From the NCBI GenBank assembly GCA_963772965.1, contig CAVYZU010000006.1, forward strand, positions 496,001-560,000: a stretch of DNA of 64,000 nt, in the 5' to 3' direction. Of this stretch, positions 53,883-63,783 are shown one piece after another. The stretch's first letter is position 1, and the number at the start of each line of letters is the position of its first letter. A program made the position numbers and the translations under genes. This DNA is from AP-15 sp963772965 (lineage in GTDB: Bacteria > Pseudomonadota > Alphaproteobacteria > ATCC43930 > CGMCC-115725). A model generated the notes under the pieces. That model ran no database searches, was not told where the DNA came from, and saw only the letters and a list, made by a program, of their open reading frames with translations.

Positions 53883-54278
53883 TCAGAACTGGATTTCGAT
53901 CGTATCGACCCGATCAGGGTAGAATGCGAGGTGGCCCTTGATGCCCGCCACCGCCGCGTAAGGGGTCTCGTAGGTCCAGACTGCGTCGATCGAGCGCTCG
54001 CCGCCCACCGGGATACTAAAGTAGCTGGCGTCTCCCTTATAGGGGCAGTAGGTGGAGCGGTCCGACCGGGCCAGCAGCGTCATATCGACATCCTTCCGGG
54101 GAACGTATTGGACCGGCCGGTAGCTCGACTCTCGGAGCGTCAAGGCGTCTCGGGTGTCTACGATCACATGCCCGGCAACCGAGATCACGACCCGGTTCGG
54201 GTTGCGTTCGATCGTGATCGGATGATCCGGCTCCGGAAATTTGATGGGCTTCGATGTCGTCGAGAGTGTCTGTTCCAT
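53883..54278 (-). CDS. DUF427-domain protein
   Basis: From the ATG at 54278, this 131-residue protein has VVISVAGHVIVDTRDALTLR, YVPRKDVDMTLLARSDRSTY, CPYKGDASYFSI, and VWTYETPYAAVAGIKGHLAF. CPYKG-A-Y-S and the final AFYPDRV are the DUF427 signature, a small beta-barrel often called a nucleotidyltransferase-like or unknown. It starts 4 bp after the hydrolase stop, so the two are probably coupled. Function not established. Confidence 0.85.
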   Translation of the reverse strand: MEQTLSTTSKPIKFPEPDHPITIERNPNRVVISVAGHVIVDTRDALTLRESSYRPVQYVPRKDVDMTLLARSDRSTYCPYKGDASYFSIPVGGERSIDAVWTYETPYAAVAGIKGHLAFYPDRVDTIEIQF

Positions 54279-54282
54279 GGCT

Positions 54283-55197
54283 TTACCTTTCTCGAGTGCG
54301 CTGATCGTGTACCCGCCACGCGGCGCGGTCACCTTCCGATAGGAACAGCGACACGTGGCGGACAAAGAGATCGGGATACTGGTATTGCGAGCCGTGATTG
54401 GCCTCGGGATAGAGGATAAGCTGAGCATCCGGCAGGTGTTGCTGCAGAATGAATGAGTTCACGGAGTAGATGATCACATCATTGCCGCCGTTCACAACCA
54501 GCGTCGGCTGGCGGATCGACTTCAGATATGCGAATGGGTTCTCCTGCGGCGAGCCCCATTTACCGATCGCCTCTCTCTGCCGCGGGCCGACCCTCTCGCT
54601 AACTTCGGGATCTCGGTCCACTTGGCGGAGATGCTTGCGCTTCAGGAACTCCAGCCCTGCAGCCTGAGCCTTCTCGGACGGACCGAAATGAACCGCAAGC
54701 CATAGATGCTCCGGCGGGTCATAGGCGGCACCGAAGATCCGCTGCGCCTCCGGCGTCTGCGACGCCATTCCTTCACCGCTGCGCGGGCCGGTGCCGACCA
54801 AAACGAGGCGCCTGACGAGATCGGGGGCCTGAAGCGCGATTTCCTGTGCAATAAAGCCGCCGATCGAAAAGCCGAGCACATCGACTTTCGGCAATCCCAA
54901 CGCCGTAATGAATGCCAACGCGTTGGCGCCCATTTCCGGGACCGTGGTCGGCACCTCTCCAGAGCTACTGGAGACGCCGGCATTGTTGAACAGGATTACC
55001 TCCCGGTCGCGGGCGAGGCCATCTGTCACCGCCGGGTCCCAGTAATCCATAGTGCCGAGGTAGTGTTGGTTGAAGAGGATCGGCACGCCGCCGGCCCTGC
55101 CGAAGCGGCGATAGGCGAAGCGGATGCCATTGGCCTCGACGAACCGCGTCGGCGCGGTTTGGTGGGTATGAACTATTATGGTCGCGCCGTTAGCCAT
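54283..55197 (-). CDS. Alpha/beta hydrolase
   Basis: This enzyme of 304 residues, taken from the ATG at 55197, has the alpha/beta-hydrolase fold with the nucleophile elbow GFSIGG (residues about 113-118), the acid in VNGGNDVI and the histidine in EANHGSQY. The oxyanion NQHYLGTMDYWDP region precedes them. Homologues hydrolyse esters or C-C bonds of ring-cleavage products. It is directly upstream of the DUF427 gene and near the SDR pair, suggesting one pathway. Substrate unknown. Confidence 0.85.
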   Translation of the reverse strand: MANGATIIVHTHQTAPTRFVEANGIRFAYRRFGRAGGVPILFNQHYLGTMDYWDPAVTDGLARDREVILFNNAGVSSSSGEVPTTVPEMGANALAFITALGLPKVDVLGFSIGGFIAQEIALQAPDLVRRLVLVGTGPRSGEGMASQTPEAQRIFGAAYDPPEHLWLAVHFGPSEKAQAAGLEFLKRKHLRQVDRDPEVSERVGPRQREAIGKWGSPQENPFAYLKSIRQPTLVVNGGNDVIIYSVNSFILQQHLPDAQLILYPEANHGSQYQYPDLFVRHVSLFLSEGDRAAWRVHDQRTRER

Positions 55198-55272
55198 TGG
55201 ATTCCCTCGCTCCACTTGATGTGTATTGCGCGTTGATCGCGTGCGGGTCGTAATAGTGGCCCCCGGACAGGA

Positions 55273-56015
55273 TCAGTTGGCGGTGTGACCGCCGTCGACG
55301 TTGAGGATATGGCCGGTGATGAATGAAGCTTCGTCCGACGCGATGAAGACGATCGCGTTGGCAAGCTCCTCCGAAAGGCCAAGGCGACCAAGCGGGACCT
55401 GGGCCACCAAGGCTGCCTTGTTCTCCTCCGTGCCGGTGAAACGGGTCAGCATGCTGGTGTCGGTCGGGCCCGGCGAGACGGCATTCACACGGATTCCCGA
55501 CTTGGCGACCTCAAGCGCCACCGACTTGGTGATGCCTTCGACCGCGTGCTTACTGCCGACATAGAGTGAGGCCCCCGCCGCGGCCTCGTGCCCGTAGGTA
55601 GAGGAGATGTTGATAATGCTGCCGCTGCCCTTTGCATGACGCGCACTTCGTGCTTCATGCTCAGCATCACACCGAGAACATTCGTGTCGAACGTCGCGGC
55701 ATAGCTTTCCGCGGTCTGATCGGTGATCGGGCCAACTTGGCCTTCGGTGCCGGCATTGTTCACCCCGACATCGAGACGGCCAAACCGTGCGACGGTCTTG
55801 TCGACCAGAGCGCGGACGTCATCCTCCTTGCGGACGTCGGCGTTGATGAACTCGGCCTCCGAACCGAAAGAGCGCAGCTCCTTGACGAGCGCCTTGCCGG
55901 CCTCATCGCGACGACCGGCGACAACCACCTTCGCGCCTTTCCTGGCGAAGGCGACGGCGGCGGCGCGACCGATGCCGGTGAGGCCACCGGTGATCAATAC
56001 GACTGGATTGCTCAT
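55273..56015 (-). pseudogene. SDR-family dehydrogenase, frameshifted
   Basis: The first frame from ATG 56015 has the cofactor site VLITGGLTGIGRAAAVAFAR, ADVRKEDDVRALVDKTVARF and NNAGTEG. At about 55632, after VRVMQ, the frame shifts; the next frame gives the GSGSIINISSTYGH serine region, LYVGSKHAVEG catalytic Tyr-x-x-x-Lys, and GIRVNAVSPGPTDTSMLTRF, ending 55273. It is closely similar to the intact SDR gene downstream on the plus side (56080), so the two are tandem paralogues. Confidence 0.85.
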
Positions 56016-56079
56016 TTCCGATTCCTCACTTTTCGTGCTCCTGCTGGCGGAGCATCGATGGCAACACCGGGACGCCTGG

Positions 56080-56826
56080 TCACGTCGCCGACTTTCCGCC
56101 GTCGACCCAGAGCACCTGACCCGTCGTGAAGGACGACTTGTCGGACGCGAGGAAGACGATCGCGTTGGCGATCTCGTCCGGTTCGCCGGCACGTTGGAGC
56201 GGTACACCCGCCACGAGGCCGGCCTTGCGCTCAGCAGTACCCGTGAAGCGGTTGAGCATCGCAGTTTCGGTCGGTCCCGGTGCGACTGCGTTGATCCGCA
56301 CCCCCGTTGCCGCTGCCTCCAGCGCCGCGGACTTGGTGAGCCCCTCTACCGCGTGCTTGCTGGCGGAATAGACCGAGGCGCCTCGCGCACCGAGATGGCC
56401 ATAAGTCGACGAGATGTTGATGATGCTGCCGCTGCCCTGGGCCTGCATAACCCGCAACTCGTGCTTCATGCTGAGCAGTGTGCCGAGCACATTGGTGTCG
56501 AAGGTCGCGGCATAGCTGTCGGCCGACTGCTCGGTGACCGGGCCGGGGTGGCCTTCGGTGCCCGCAGTGTTGACGGCAGCATCGAGCCGACCGAAACGGG
56601 CGACGGTCTGATCGACCAGGCTCCGCACCTCGTCGTCGTGGCGCACATCGGCTCGAATGAACTCCGCTTTGCCGCCGAACTCGCGCAGCTCGGCGGCCAA
56701 CCCCTGGCCGACATCCTCATGACGGCCCGAAACGACGACGCGGTTGCCTTCCCGCGCAAAAGCAAAGGCCGCTGCACGCCCAATCCCAGTCAACGCGCCG
56801 GTAATCAAGACAACAGGGGTGCTCAT
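56080..56826 (-). CDS. SDR-family dehydrogenase, intact paralogue
   Basis: This classical SDR of 248 residues has LITGALTGIGRAAAFAFARE (NAD(P) loop), RADVRHDDEVRSLVDQTV, NTAGTEG, SIINISSTYGHLGARGASVY with the serine, YSASKHAVEG with the catalytic Tyr and Lys, and INAVAPGPTETAMLNRFTG. It is the first gene of the minus-strand run and diverges from the LysR gene. It is the intact twin of the frameshifted gene after it. Likely oxidises an alcohol or reduces a ketone in a degradation pathway. Confidence 0.9.
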   Translation of the reverse strand: MSTPVVLITGALTGIGRAAAFAFAREGNRVVVSGRHEDVGQGLAAELREFGGKAEFIRADVRHDDEVRSLVDQTVARFGRLDAAVNTAGTEGHPGPVTEQSADSYAATFDTNVLGTLLSMKHELRVMQAQGSGSIINISSTYGHLGARGASVYSASKHAVEGLTKSAALEAAATGVRINAVAPGPTETAMLNRFTGTAERKAGLVAGVPLQRAGEPDEIANAIVFLASDKSSFTTGQVLWVDGGKSAT

Positions 56827-57011
56827 ATCGGCTATTCCCTTCTATGGAGATGATACGCCGGGCCTCCCCGCTGGAGCGGAGACCGCACATCATCGGCCCG
56901 GCGCCGGCATTCCAAGGATCGCTGCCGGTGCCGAAGATTTGGGTTTTCATGGCGGCTGCGAGAAAGACTTTGTAAGATCGAGGTCATACTTGGCGGGCAT
57001 GGCATCAGAGT

Positions 57012-57956
57012 ATGGAGCTGCGGCATCTGCGTTATTTCGTGGCCGTCGCCGAGGAAGGAAGTCTGACGCTCGCAGCCGATCGGCGGCTGCATACCGCACA
57101 GCCCTCATTAAGCCGGCAGATCCGGGACCTGGAATTGGAAGTCGGCGTCCAACTCCTGATACGCAGCCCGCGTGGGATCGAACTGACGGCCGCAGGTCGG
57201 GCGTTTCTCGACCACGCGCGGCTGGCGCTCTCTCAGATCGAGGCGGCCGGCGAAGCGGCGCGCCGGGCCGCTTATCCGGAGCAAAGGACTTTGGCGCTAG
57301 GATTTCTGAGCGGGTGCGAGCCAGAATGGCTGCCCGCAGTGATGCATATTCTGCGGGACGAGCTGCCGAAGATTGAGGTCACGATTTCCAGCAAGCACTC
57401 GCCACAGCTCGCCGAGGGCCTTGCCACTGGGAAGCTGGACGCGGCTTTCATGAGACCTGAGGAAGGCCACCCGGATCTCGTCTACAAAGTTCTGATTACG
57501 GAACCACTGATTGTCGTTTTACCAAGCGACCACCGTCTGGCGTCGCATGACGCGATCCAGCCGCTGGATTTCGTGGGGGAGACGTTCATCGGTATGGCCG
57601 ACCAGGCGCCAGTCTTGCGCTTGCTGATCGAAGACTACTTCCGGCGATCGGGCATCGATTTACACTCGGCCCACCGGGTTGAATATCTCTCCATGGCGAT
57701 ATCGCTCGTCGCCTCAACCCGCGGGCTGGCACTGTTGCCCGACTTTGCCCGCAATTTCCTCACCTCGTCGCTCACCAGCCGGCCGCTCGCCGGCGAGGCA
57801 CCTTCGATCGATCTGGTCTTGGGTTACCCCAAGGCCCACTCGTCTTCCCTTCTCAAACTTTTTCTCTCAAGGACAGACGAACTGGTCGCGCGCGTAGCGA
57901 AGCGGTTCGGCGGATCGGAAGGATTCTCGGTTGCCGACGGGTTCAACGGGCATTGA
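57012..57956 (+). CDS. LysR-type transcriptional regulator
   Basis: This 314-residue LysR regulator has the N-terminal helix-turn-helix MELRHLRYFVAVAEEGSLTL, AADRRLHTAQPSLSRQIRDL and ELEVGVQLLIRSPRGIELTA, and an effector domain (TLALGFLSGCEPEWLPAVMH, LDAAFMRPEEGHPDLVYKVL). It resembles HcaR-like activators of aromatic-acid catabolism. It diverges from the SDR gene across a 185-bp gap that should contain the control region, so it probably regulates the minus-strand run. No inducer is known. Confidence 0.88.
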   Translation: MELRHLRYFVAVAEEGSLTLAADRRLHTAQPSLSRQIRDLELEVGVQLLIRSPRGIELTAAGRAFLDHARLALSQIEAAGEAARRAAYPEQRTLALGFLSGCEPEWLPAVMHILRDELPKIEVTISSKHSPQLAEGLATGKLDAAFMRPEEGHPDLVYKVLITEPLIVVLPSDHRLASHDAIQPLDFVGETFIGMADQAPVLRLLIEDYFRRSGIDLHSAHRVEYLSMAISLVASTRGLALLPDFARNFLTSSLTSRPLAGEAPSIDLVLGYPKAHSSSLLKLFLSRTDELVARVAKRFGGSEGFSVADGFNGH

Positions 57957-58006
57957 AGGTCTGCTTGCCATCGACCCGGCCGATCCTCGGGGCTGCCGTA
58001 GAGGGC

Positions 58007-58120
58007 GACTTTGTCGCCCGAGGTGAACTCCGGCCGCTGCGCGACCCGCGCACGGCCGGTGTCGATGAGGCGTGACAGCGAGCTTGTGTAGGTTTTCTGT
58101 TCCGCTGCTACTCAGCCCCC
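58007..58120 (+). repeat. Tn3 right-end direct repeat, copy 2
   Basis: A second copy of the Tn3 tnpA tail and right end at 44543-44634. Bases 58007-58075 match 44543-44611 with one substitution; 22 bp (58076-58097) are inserted; then 58098-58120 match 44612-44634 exactly. The outermost base of this end touches the first base of the following transposon at 58121. With copy 1 it brackets 13.4 kb of metabolic genes. Confidence 0.85.
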
Positions 58121-58269
58121 TAGCTGTACGACGCAGTAGAACGAATGGGCAACTTGTCGGCGGGATCCCGTACTTCCGTGGGGTTCGATCGCAGCCGCCA
58201 GCGATAAATCCCGGGATGGGCAGAGGCGGCAATGTGCCGGCAGGCCGATGATAGCCAAGATGGATGGCT

Positions 58270-58347
58270 AAATTCGGCATAGCCAACTTACATCGGCTTT
58301 GCCATTCTTGACCACCCCATCTACGGTTGGCCAAGTTCGGTATACCC
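58270..58347. promoter_or_regulatory. Possible res site upstream of tnpR
   Basis: Two related sequences, AAATTCGGCATAGCC (58270-58284) and AAGTTCGGTATACCC (58333-58347), match at 11 of 15 positions and lie between the left inverted repeat and the resolvase start. Repeated half-sites upstream of tnpR are typical of Tn3-family resolution sites, which also serve as operator. The number of subsites cannot be settled by eye. Confidence 0.4.
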
Positions 58348-58363
58348 ATCGTGGCTTCTTCGC

Positions 58364-58991
58364 CATGAAAGTCGCCCGCATCTATCTTCGCGTCAGCACT
58401 GACGAACAGGACCTCGCTCGCCAGGCCGAGATCGAGCAGAGTACTCGGTCTTCGGGTTACTACATCGCCGGTGTCTACCGTGAGAAGGCATCGGGTGCCC
58501 GCGCCGACCGCCCCGAACTCCTCAGAATGATCGCCGATTTGCAGCCCGGTGAAGTGGTCGTTGCGGAGAGGATTGATCGCATCAGTCGGCTCCCCTTGGC
58601 CGAGGCTCAGAGATTGGTGGGCTCGATTCGCAGCAAGGGGGCAAGGCTGGCGGTTCCGGGCTTGGTCGATCTGTCCGAGTTCGCGACCGCGGCTGATGGC
58701 GTGCCCAGGATCGTGCTGGAGTTGGTGCAGGAGTTGCTGCTCAAGCTGGCCTTGCAAATGGCGCGTGACGACTATGAGACACGCCGCGAGCGACAGCGTC
58801 AGGGTGTGCAACTGGCCAAGGCCGCCGGCAAATATGCGGGGCGTATCCCCGATGCCGCCACGCATCAGCGCATCATCGCGCTGCGCGGCGCCGGTCAGTC
58901 GATCAAGCGTACCGCCGAACTGGCCGGGTGCAGCGAAAGCCAAGTGAAGCGGGTATGGGCCATCCATCTCAACCAGGTGTCCGGAGATTGA
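58364..58991 (+). CDS. tnpR: Serine recombinase (Tn3 resolvase)
   Basis: This serine recombinase of 208 residues starts MKVARIYLRVSTDEQDLARQ, with the catalytic Arg and Ser, followed by YREKASGARADRPELLRMIA, EVVVAERIDRISRLPLAEA, QLAKAAGKYAGRIPD and a C-terminal helix-turn-helix (RIIALRGAGQSIKRTAELAG, CSESQVKRVWA). It resolves cointegrates at res. The ATG at 58364 is chosen because upstream codons are not conserved. Its stop overlaps the first start option of tnpA. Confidence 0.9.
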
Positions 58992-61974
58992 GCTTGTCGC
59001 GCCGTCCTCTGCTCAAAGCCGACCAGTGGTCCGCCCTTGTCGACATGCCGACAGACGAGGAGAGCCTGATCCGGCACTGCACGCTCGGTCGGGCCGAAAT
59101 AGATTTGATCCAGGCTAAGCGGACCCCGCACAACCGCCTCGGCTTGGCCATTCAGCTCTGCTTTTTACGCCATCTCGGTCGGGCGATCCTTTTTGGTGAG
59201 ACACCTCCGGCCCCGATGGTTGCCTTCCTCGCCCAACAGATCGGCATCGACCCGGGTGCCTTGGCCGAGTATGGCCGGCGCGACACAAACCGGCGCGAGC
59301 ATGCGGTTGAGGCGCAGCGGCGTCTCGGCCTGCACCCGCCTGTTCGTGAGGATCGGCGGGCGGCACTGGGCGCGGCGCTTGCGGCCGCCACCGCGTCCGA
59401 CAGGGGACCGCCGATCGCCGAAGCGATCATCGCCGCCTTCCGGAAACGCAAGTCGGCGCTTCCGGCGACCGATACGCTCGACCGGATCGGCCGTGCCGCA
59501 CGGGTCGTCGCGCGCCGGCGGATGGAAACAGCGCTGCTCGACGGCCTCTCGTCCCAGGAATTGGCCACATTCGACGGGCTGCTCGCCGTCGATCCCGCCA
59601 TCCGGCAGACCCGCTTCGCCTGGCTACGGGTCTTCCCCGAGGCGCCGAGCGAAAAGAACCTGCTCGCTCTGCTCGATCGGCTGCGCTTTGTACGGTCGAT
59701 TGGTCTTGATCCGCAGCGCCGCGGGCGCATCCATCCGGATCGATGGGCCCAGCTGGTGCGCGAGGGTGCGGTGACGCCGAGTTGGCTGGCCGAAGACTTC
59801 AACGCTCGCCGCCGGCACGCGCTGATCGCGGCGCAGCTGATCGAGCTGACCGGCAAACTGACCGATGCCGCGATCACCATGTTCTGCCGGCTGATCGCCC
59901 TCTTGTTCACCAAGTCCAAGGCCCGACAGGATCGGCGCCATCTCGACGCCCGCAAGGAAACGGGTCGTCTGCTGCGCATGTTCGGCGACACGCTGCGCGC
60001 GCTTACCGAGGCCAACGAGACCGGCGAGGATGCGTTCGACGTGCTCGATCGCGAGATCGGCTGGCCTCGCCTGGTTCGGGCCCAGGCGGATGTCGAGGCG
60101 TTGGCCACGACCGCCGAGGCCGATCCGCTGCTCGGTGCCGCTGAGCGCTATTCCCGGGTCCGCCGCTATGCGCCCGCGCTGCTCGAGGCCTTCACTTTCC
60201 GGTCTACCCGAGCCCGTGACCCGCTCCTGACGGCAATCGAGCTCTTGCGACAGCTCAATCGGGACGGTCGCCGGACATTGCCGGCCAAAGTGCCAGTCGG
60301 CCATTTCAAGGAGAAGCTCCGGAAACTGATCGCTGCTGGCGGCAAGCAGGACCGGCGTCTCTGGGAAATCGCCACCCTCGCCGTACTGCGCGAGCGCCTG
60401 CGCTCGGGCGACGTCTGGGTCGAGGGCGGTCAGGCCTTCCGCCCTCTGGACGCCCAGCTGATGCCGCACTCGACCTTCGAGGCCCGCAAGCAGGCGGGCG
60501 ATCTGCGGCTCGGCGTCCCGCGCGATGCCGATGCCTGGATAGCCGAGAAACAGCAGGAGTTGGACTTCAAACTCAAGCAACTGAGCTACCGGGCCCGGAT
60601 CGGCAAGCTGGCCGGAATCCGCTTGGTCGACGGCGTCCTGACCATCGCGAAACACCGTAGCAAAGTGCCAAAGGCGAAGGTCGACGCGGCAAAATGGCTG
60701 ATCCTCGACCGGCTGCCGCAAATCGACATCACCGATCTCCTGGCCGAGATCGACGCCTGGACCGGCTTCGCCCGTTGGTTCACTCATCTGCGCACCGGCG
60801 ACACGGTCCGCCTCGCCCCGGCACTGCTTGCGGCGCTTCTCGGCGACGCCACCAATCTCGGCGCCAAGCGAATGGCTGACGCCTCGGCCGGGTCAGCGAG
60901 CGACAGATCATCTGGGCCCGGCTGTTCCACATCCGGCCCGAGACCTATAAATCGGCCCTGGCCGTGATCATCAATGCCCATCTGGCGCATCCTCACGCCA
61001 AGCTCTGGGGCAACGGCACGACCTCTTCCTCGGACGGCCAGTTCTTCCGAGCCGCCGGCCGGGGCGCCAAGCGCAGCACGGTCAACGCTCATTACAGCGG
61101 CGATCCCGGCAGCAAGTTCTACACTTGGGTTTCCGACCAGCACGGCCATTTCCACATCCTCCCGATGGGCGCCACCGAGGAGGAAGCCGTCTACGTGCTC
61201 GACGGGCTCTACGGACATGAGAGCCGAATCGAAATCGACGAGCATTACGTCGACACCGGCGGCGCCAGCGATCATGTCTTCAGCCTGTTCACATTGGGCG
61301 GAAAGCGCGTCGCACCGCGGCTGCGCGACCTCAAGGACTGGCGCCTGCACGCCTTCGAGGGCGCAGATGCCTACCCGACCCTCAAGCATCACATCGGCGA
61401 GCGTATCGATGCCGCCGCAATCCGCGAGGGCTGGGACGAGGCGTTGCGCGTCGGCGTCTCGATCGAGGATCGGCTCGTCGCGCCCTCGACCTTGCTGAAG
61501 AAGCTCGCCGCCCTGCCGAAAACGAACATGCTGTCGCGCGCGCTGCGTGAGATCGGCCGGATCGAGCGGACCCTGTTCATGATCGAGTGGTATTCAAGCC
61601 CAGAACTGCGCGATCGCTGTCGGGCCGGGCTGAACAAGGGCGAGGCCGGCAACAAGCTGACCCGGGCAGTGTTTTTCCACGAGCGTGGCGAAATCCGCGA
61701 CGGCTCCTTCGAGAGCCAGGCTTTCCGCGCCTCCGGCCTCAACCTGGTGGTCAGTGCCATCATCTTGTGGAACACCGCCTATCTCTCGCGCGCCGTCGAG
61801 AGCTTGCGGGACGAAGGGCACGACCTGCCCGATGACCTGATCCGCCACATCTCGCCGCAGATCTGGGAGCACATCAACCTGACCGGCATCTACGACTGGA
61901 GGCGCGAGCCCCAGCCCAAAGGCACTTTCCGACCGCTCCGCACGGCCAAAGAGAAATTCATCGCCGCCGCCTGA
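58988..61974 (+). pseudogene. tnpA: Tn3-family transposase TnpA, frameshifted
   Basis: A TTG at 58988 (or 58994) starts LSLSRRPLLKADQWSALVDM, TDEESLIRHCTLGRAEIDLI, the Tn3 transposase N-terminus. The frame runs about 640 codons to TNLGAKRMADAS, then breaks near 60893. The next frame continues RVSERQIIWARLFHIRPETY, with the catalytic TTSSSDGQFFRAAGRG, then NKGEAGNKLTRAVFFHERGE, and ends GTFRPLRTAKEKFIAAA. It is otherwise full length, about 995 residues. The break lies beside gcctcggccgggtcagc and may be an indel error. Confidence 0.88.
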
Positions 61975-62022
61975 TCCGCAGCACCCCTCGTTTCTGCTAT
62001 GTTCTATAATGTCGTACAGCTA

Positions 62023-62418
62023 CGCACAGTTCTTGTCGCGACCCCATAGTCATCAACCCGCGGCGGCAGAAGCTGGGCCTGGTTACGATCGCAGCCTTCA
62101 ATATGGTGCATGCCACGAATTCTGGCGAGCCAATTCGCCAAAAGGAATCCCGCTCGCCGAGAAATTCGCGTTTTCACACAGTCTGCCTCCTTTTTGCGAG
62201 GCGATTCCGGTGATGCAGATTCTTTAATTAATGCGACGAGCCGGGATCATTTTCGAGACTGACTTGTGCGACCGCTAAATCGGGGATGACCAGATAGCCA
62301 AGCACTGCGGATTTCGCCTCTCCCCAGCGGAACGTGCTGATAAAAGATAGAAGTGGGAACGCCCAGGATCGATCGAGAGCGACTGCCCTTCTCCGGCATT
62401 GCCCGCGGCCCGGGCATA
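62023..62418. other. Intergenic stretch right of the transposon
   Basis: Nearly 400 bp without a supported gene. The short frame at 62009-62227 begins inside the transposon end and has no recognisable content. The right edge is the 3' flank of the phosphodiesterase gene; no clear terminator hairpin with a U-run was found. Confidence 0.4.
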
Positions 62419-63261
62419 CTACCCAGGGCTCGACGGGGCGGGGCCGGGCCACTCGTCGAGCACGGCGGTGTGGGTAACTAGGCCGCTATCCTGCTGCCAC
62501 AGATGGAGCTGGTAGCCTGGCGGCTCGAAAATGAAGCTGATCGGCGCATCGGCGACGAGGTTCAGCCGGATCTGGTGTGCCGTGCTCGGTGCAGTGCCGG
62601 CGACCGTGCCGGCAAAGCGCCGGTCGATTGCACGGTGCAGGTGGCCGCACAGGATGCGTTCGACTTGGGGATGGTGTGCGACGATTTCGGCAAGTCCTGC
62701 GGCATTGTCGAGGCCGAAATTGTCCATGTAGGTAATGCCCGTCGCGAACGGCGGGTGATGCATCAGGATCACGGTCGGCCGATCGGGCTGTGCGGCGAGC
62801 GTCGCGTCGAGCCAGCCGAGCCGCTCGGCGCACAGCATCCCGCCATGCTTGCCGGGGATGAGCGTGTCGAGCGCGACAAGCCGTAACGGGTAATCTTCGA
62901 TCACGAATTGCAGGTAGCCATCGGCCGGCAGGTAACGGGCGTCCCAAAAAGCCTTGCGCAGCGGCTCTCGAGCGTCATGATTGCCAGGAATCACGAAGAC
63001 CGGCATCGACAAGGGTGCCAGCAGATGGCGCAGCTGTTCGTATTCGTTAGGCTCGCCGTGGTCGACGAGATCGCCGGTCACGACGGTGACATCGGGCCTC
63101 GGCACCAGCGCATTTAGACTTGCGACTGCGCGCGCCAGATATGGCGCAGTGTCGAACTCGAGCCGGGCCCGCTCGGCATCCGGCGCGGTGCCCTGCATCG
63201 GGCAACCGAACAGCTTACCTGCCGCGACGATATGAGGGTCCGAGAGTTGGGCAAGGATCAT
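62419..63261 (-). CDS. Class III cyclic-nucleotide phosphodiesterase-like metallophosphatase
   Basis: This 280-residue calcineurin-fold protein carries the dinuclear metal motifs of CpdA-like enzymes: AQLSDPHIV, VVTGDLVDHGEPNEYEQLRH, VIPGNHDAREPL, LMHHPPFATG and CGHLHRAIDRRF. The ATG at 63261 is chosen because GGAGGGA lies just before it and the conserved start follows; the upstream frame to 63378 is not conserved. It may hydrolyse cAMP or other phosphodiesters in the cytoplasm. It looks like ordinary chromosome at the right side of the island. Confidence 0.88.
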   Translation of the reverse strand: MILAQLSDPHIVAAGKLFGCPMQGTAPDAERARLEFDTAPYLARAVASLNALVPRPDVTVVTGDLVDHGEPNEYEQLRHLLAPLSMPVFVIPGNHDAREPLRKAFWDARYLPADGYLQFVIEDYPLRLVALDTLIPGKHGGMLCAERLGWLDATLAAQPDRPTVILMHHPPFATGITYMDNFGLDNAAGLAEIVAHHPQVERILCGHLHRAIDRRFAGTVAGTAPSTAHQIRLNLVADAPISFIFEPPGYQLHLWQQDSGLVTHTAVLDEWPGPAPSSPG

Positions 63262-63783
63262 GTTCCCTCCGCGACCAGGATCGCCTCTTGGTAAACCGAC
63301 ATTTCCCAGTGGACAGCCCATCCGCCCACGTTCGCCAGCATCGTTAGGGAATCGGTCGGGCAGTGTGAGGTAGTTCACACTTGGAACAAGTTCATCTGCT
63401 CGACATTCCTCGAAATCCCGGGACCGGCGAGCGCTATCGTCTAGTTACGCGCCTTGCAAAGGCCAGCTCGAGTTGACCGATCACGGGCTCAGACAACCTG
63501 ACGAACTGCACCGTCACGGACAGCGCGCCGGCGCCCTTCAATCTGCAAATTTTCATCGTCGCCGAAAAGCCCATAGATGCCCCTCGAGCAGAACAACTGT
63601 CCTACTTCCGCACGAAGGCGGCAGCCGCGACGTATACATGCCGGAGGCCGCCGCGAATTCCGTCACTATCCCGGAAGAGTGATGGCGCGCTGTATGCGGT
63701 TTGGCCGTCCCAGAGCCCCAGAGGGCGCGCCGGCTTCTACACCAGTGCGATGTTCAGGCTCGCTGCTCGTAGCGGCGGGCTAC
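63262..63783. other. Intergenic stretch left of brnA
   Basis: About 520 bp with no supported gene. A 69-codon plus-strand frame at 63473-63682 has poor content and no start signal. The promoter of the phosphodiesterase gene should lie at the left edge. No repeat, RNA or terminator is recognised. Confidence 0.4.

Larger units (their letters stand above)
58121..62022 (+). mobile_element. Tn3-family transposon with resolvase
   Basis: The 3.9-kb element is bounded by inverted repeats starting TAGCTGTACGAC (58121, and complement ending at 62022); further in, TAGAAC matches again. It carries a serine resolvase (tnpR) and a transposase (tnpA) on the plus strand and a res-like region. Flanking 5-mers (CCCCC and CGCAC) do not match, so no target duplication remains. 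The transposase contains a frameshift. Confidence 0.8.
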
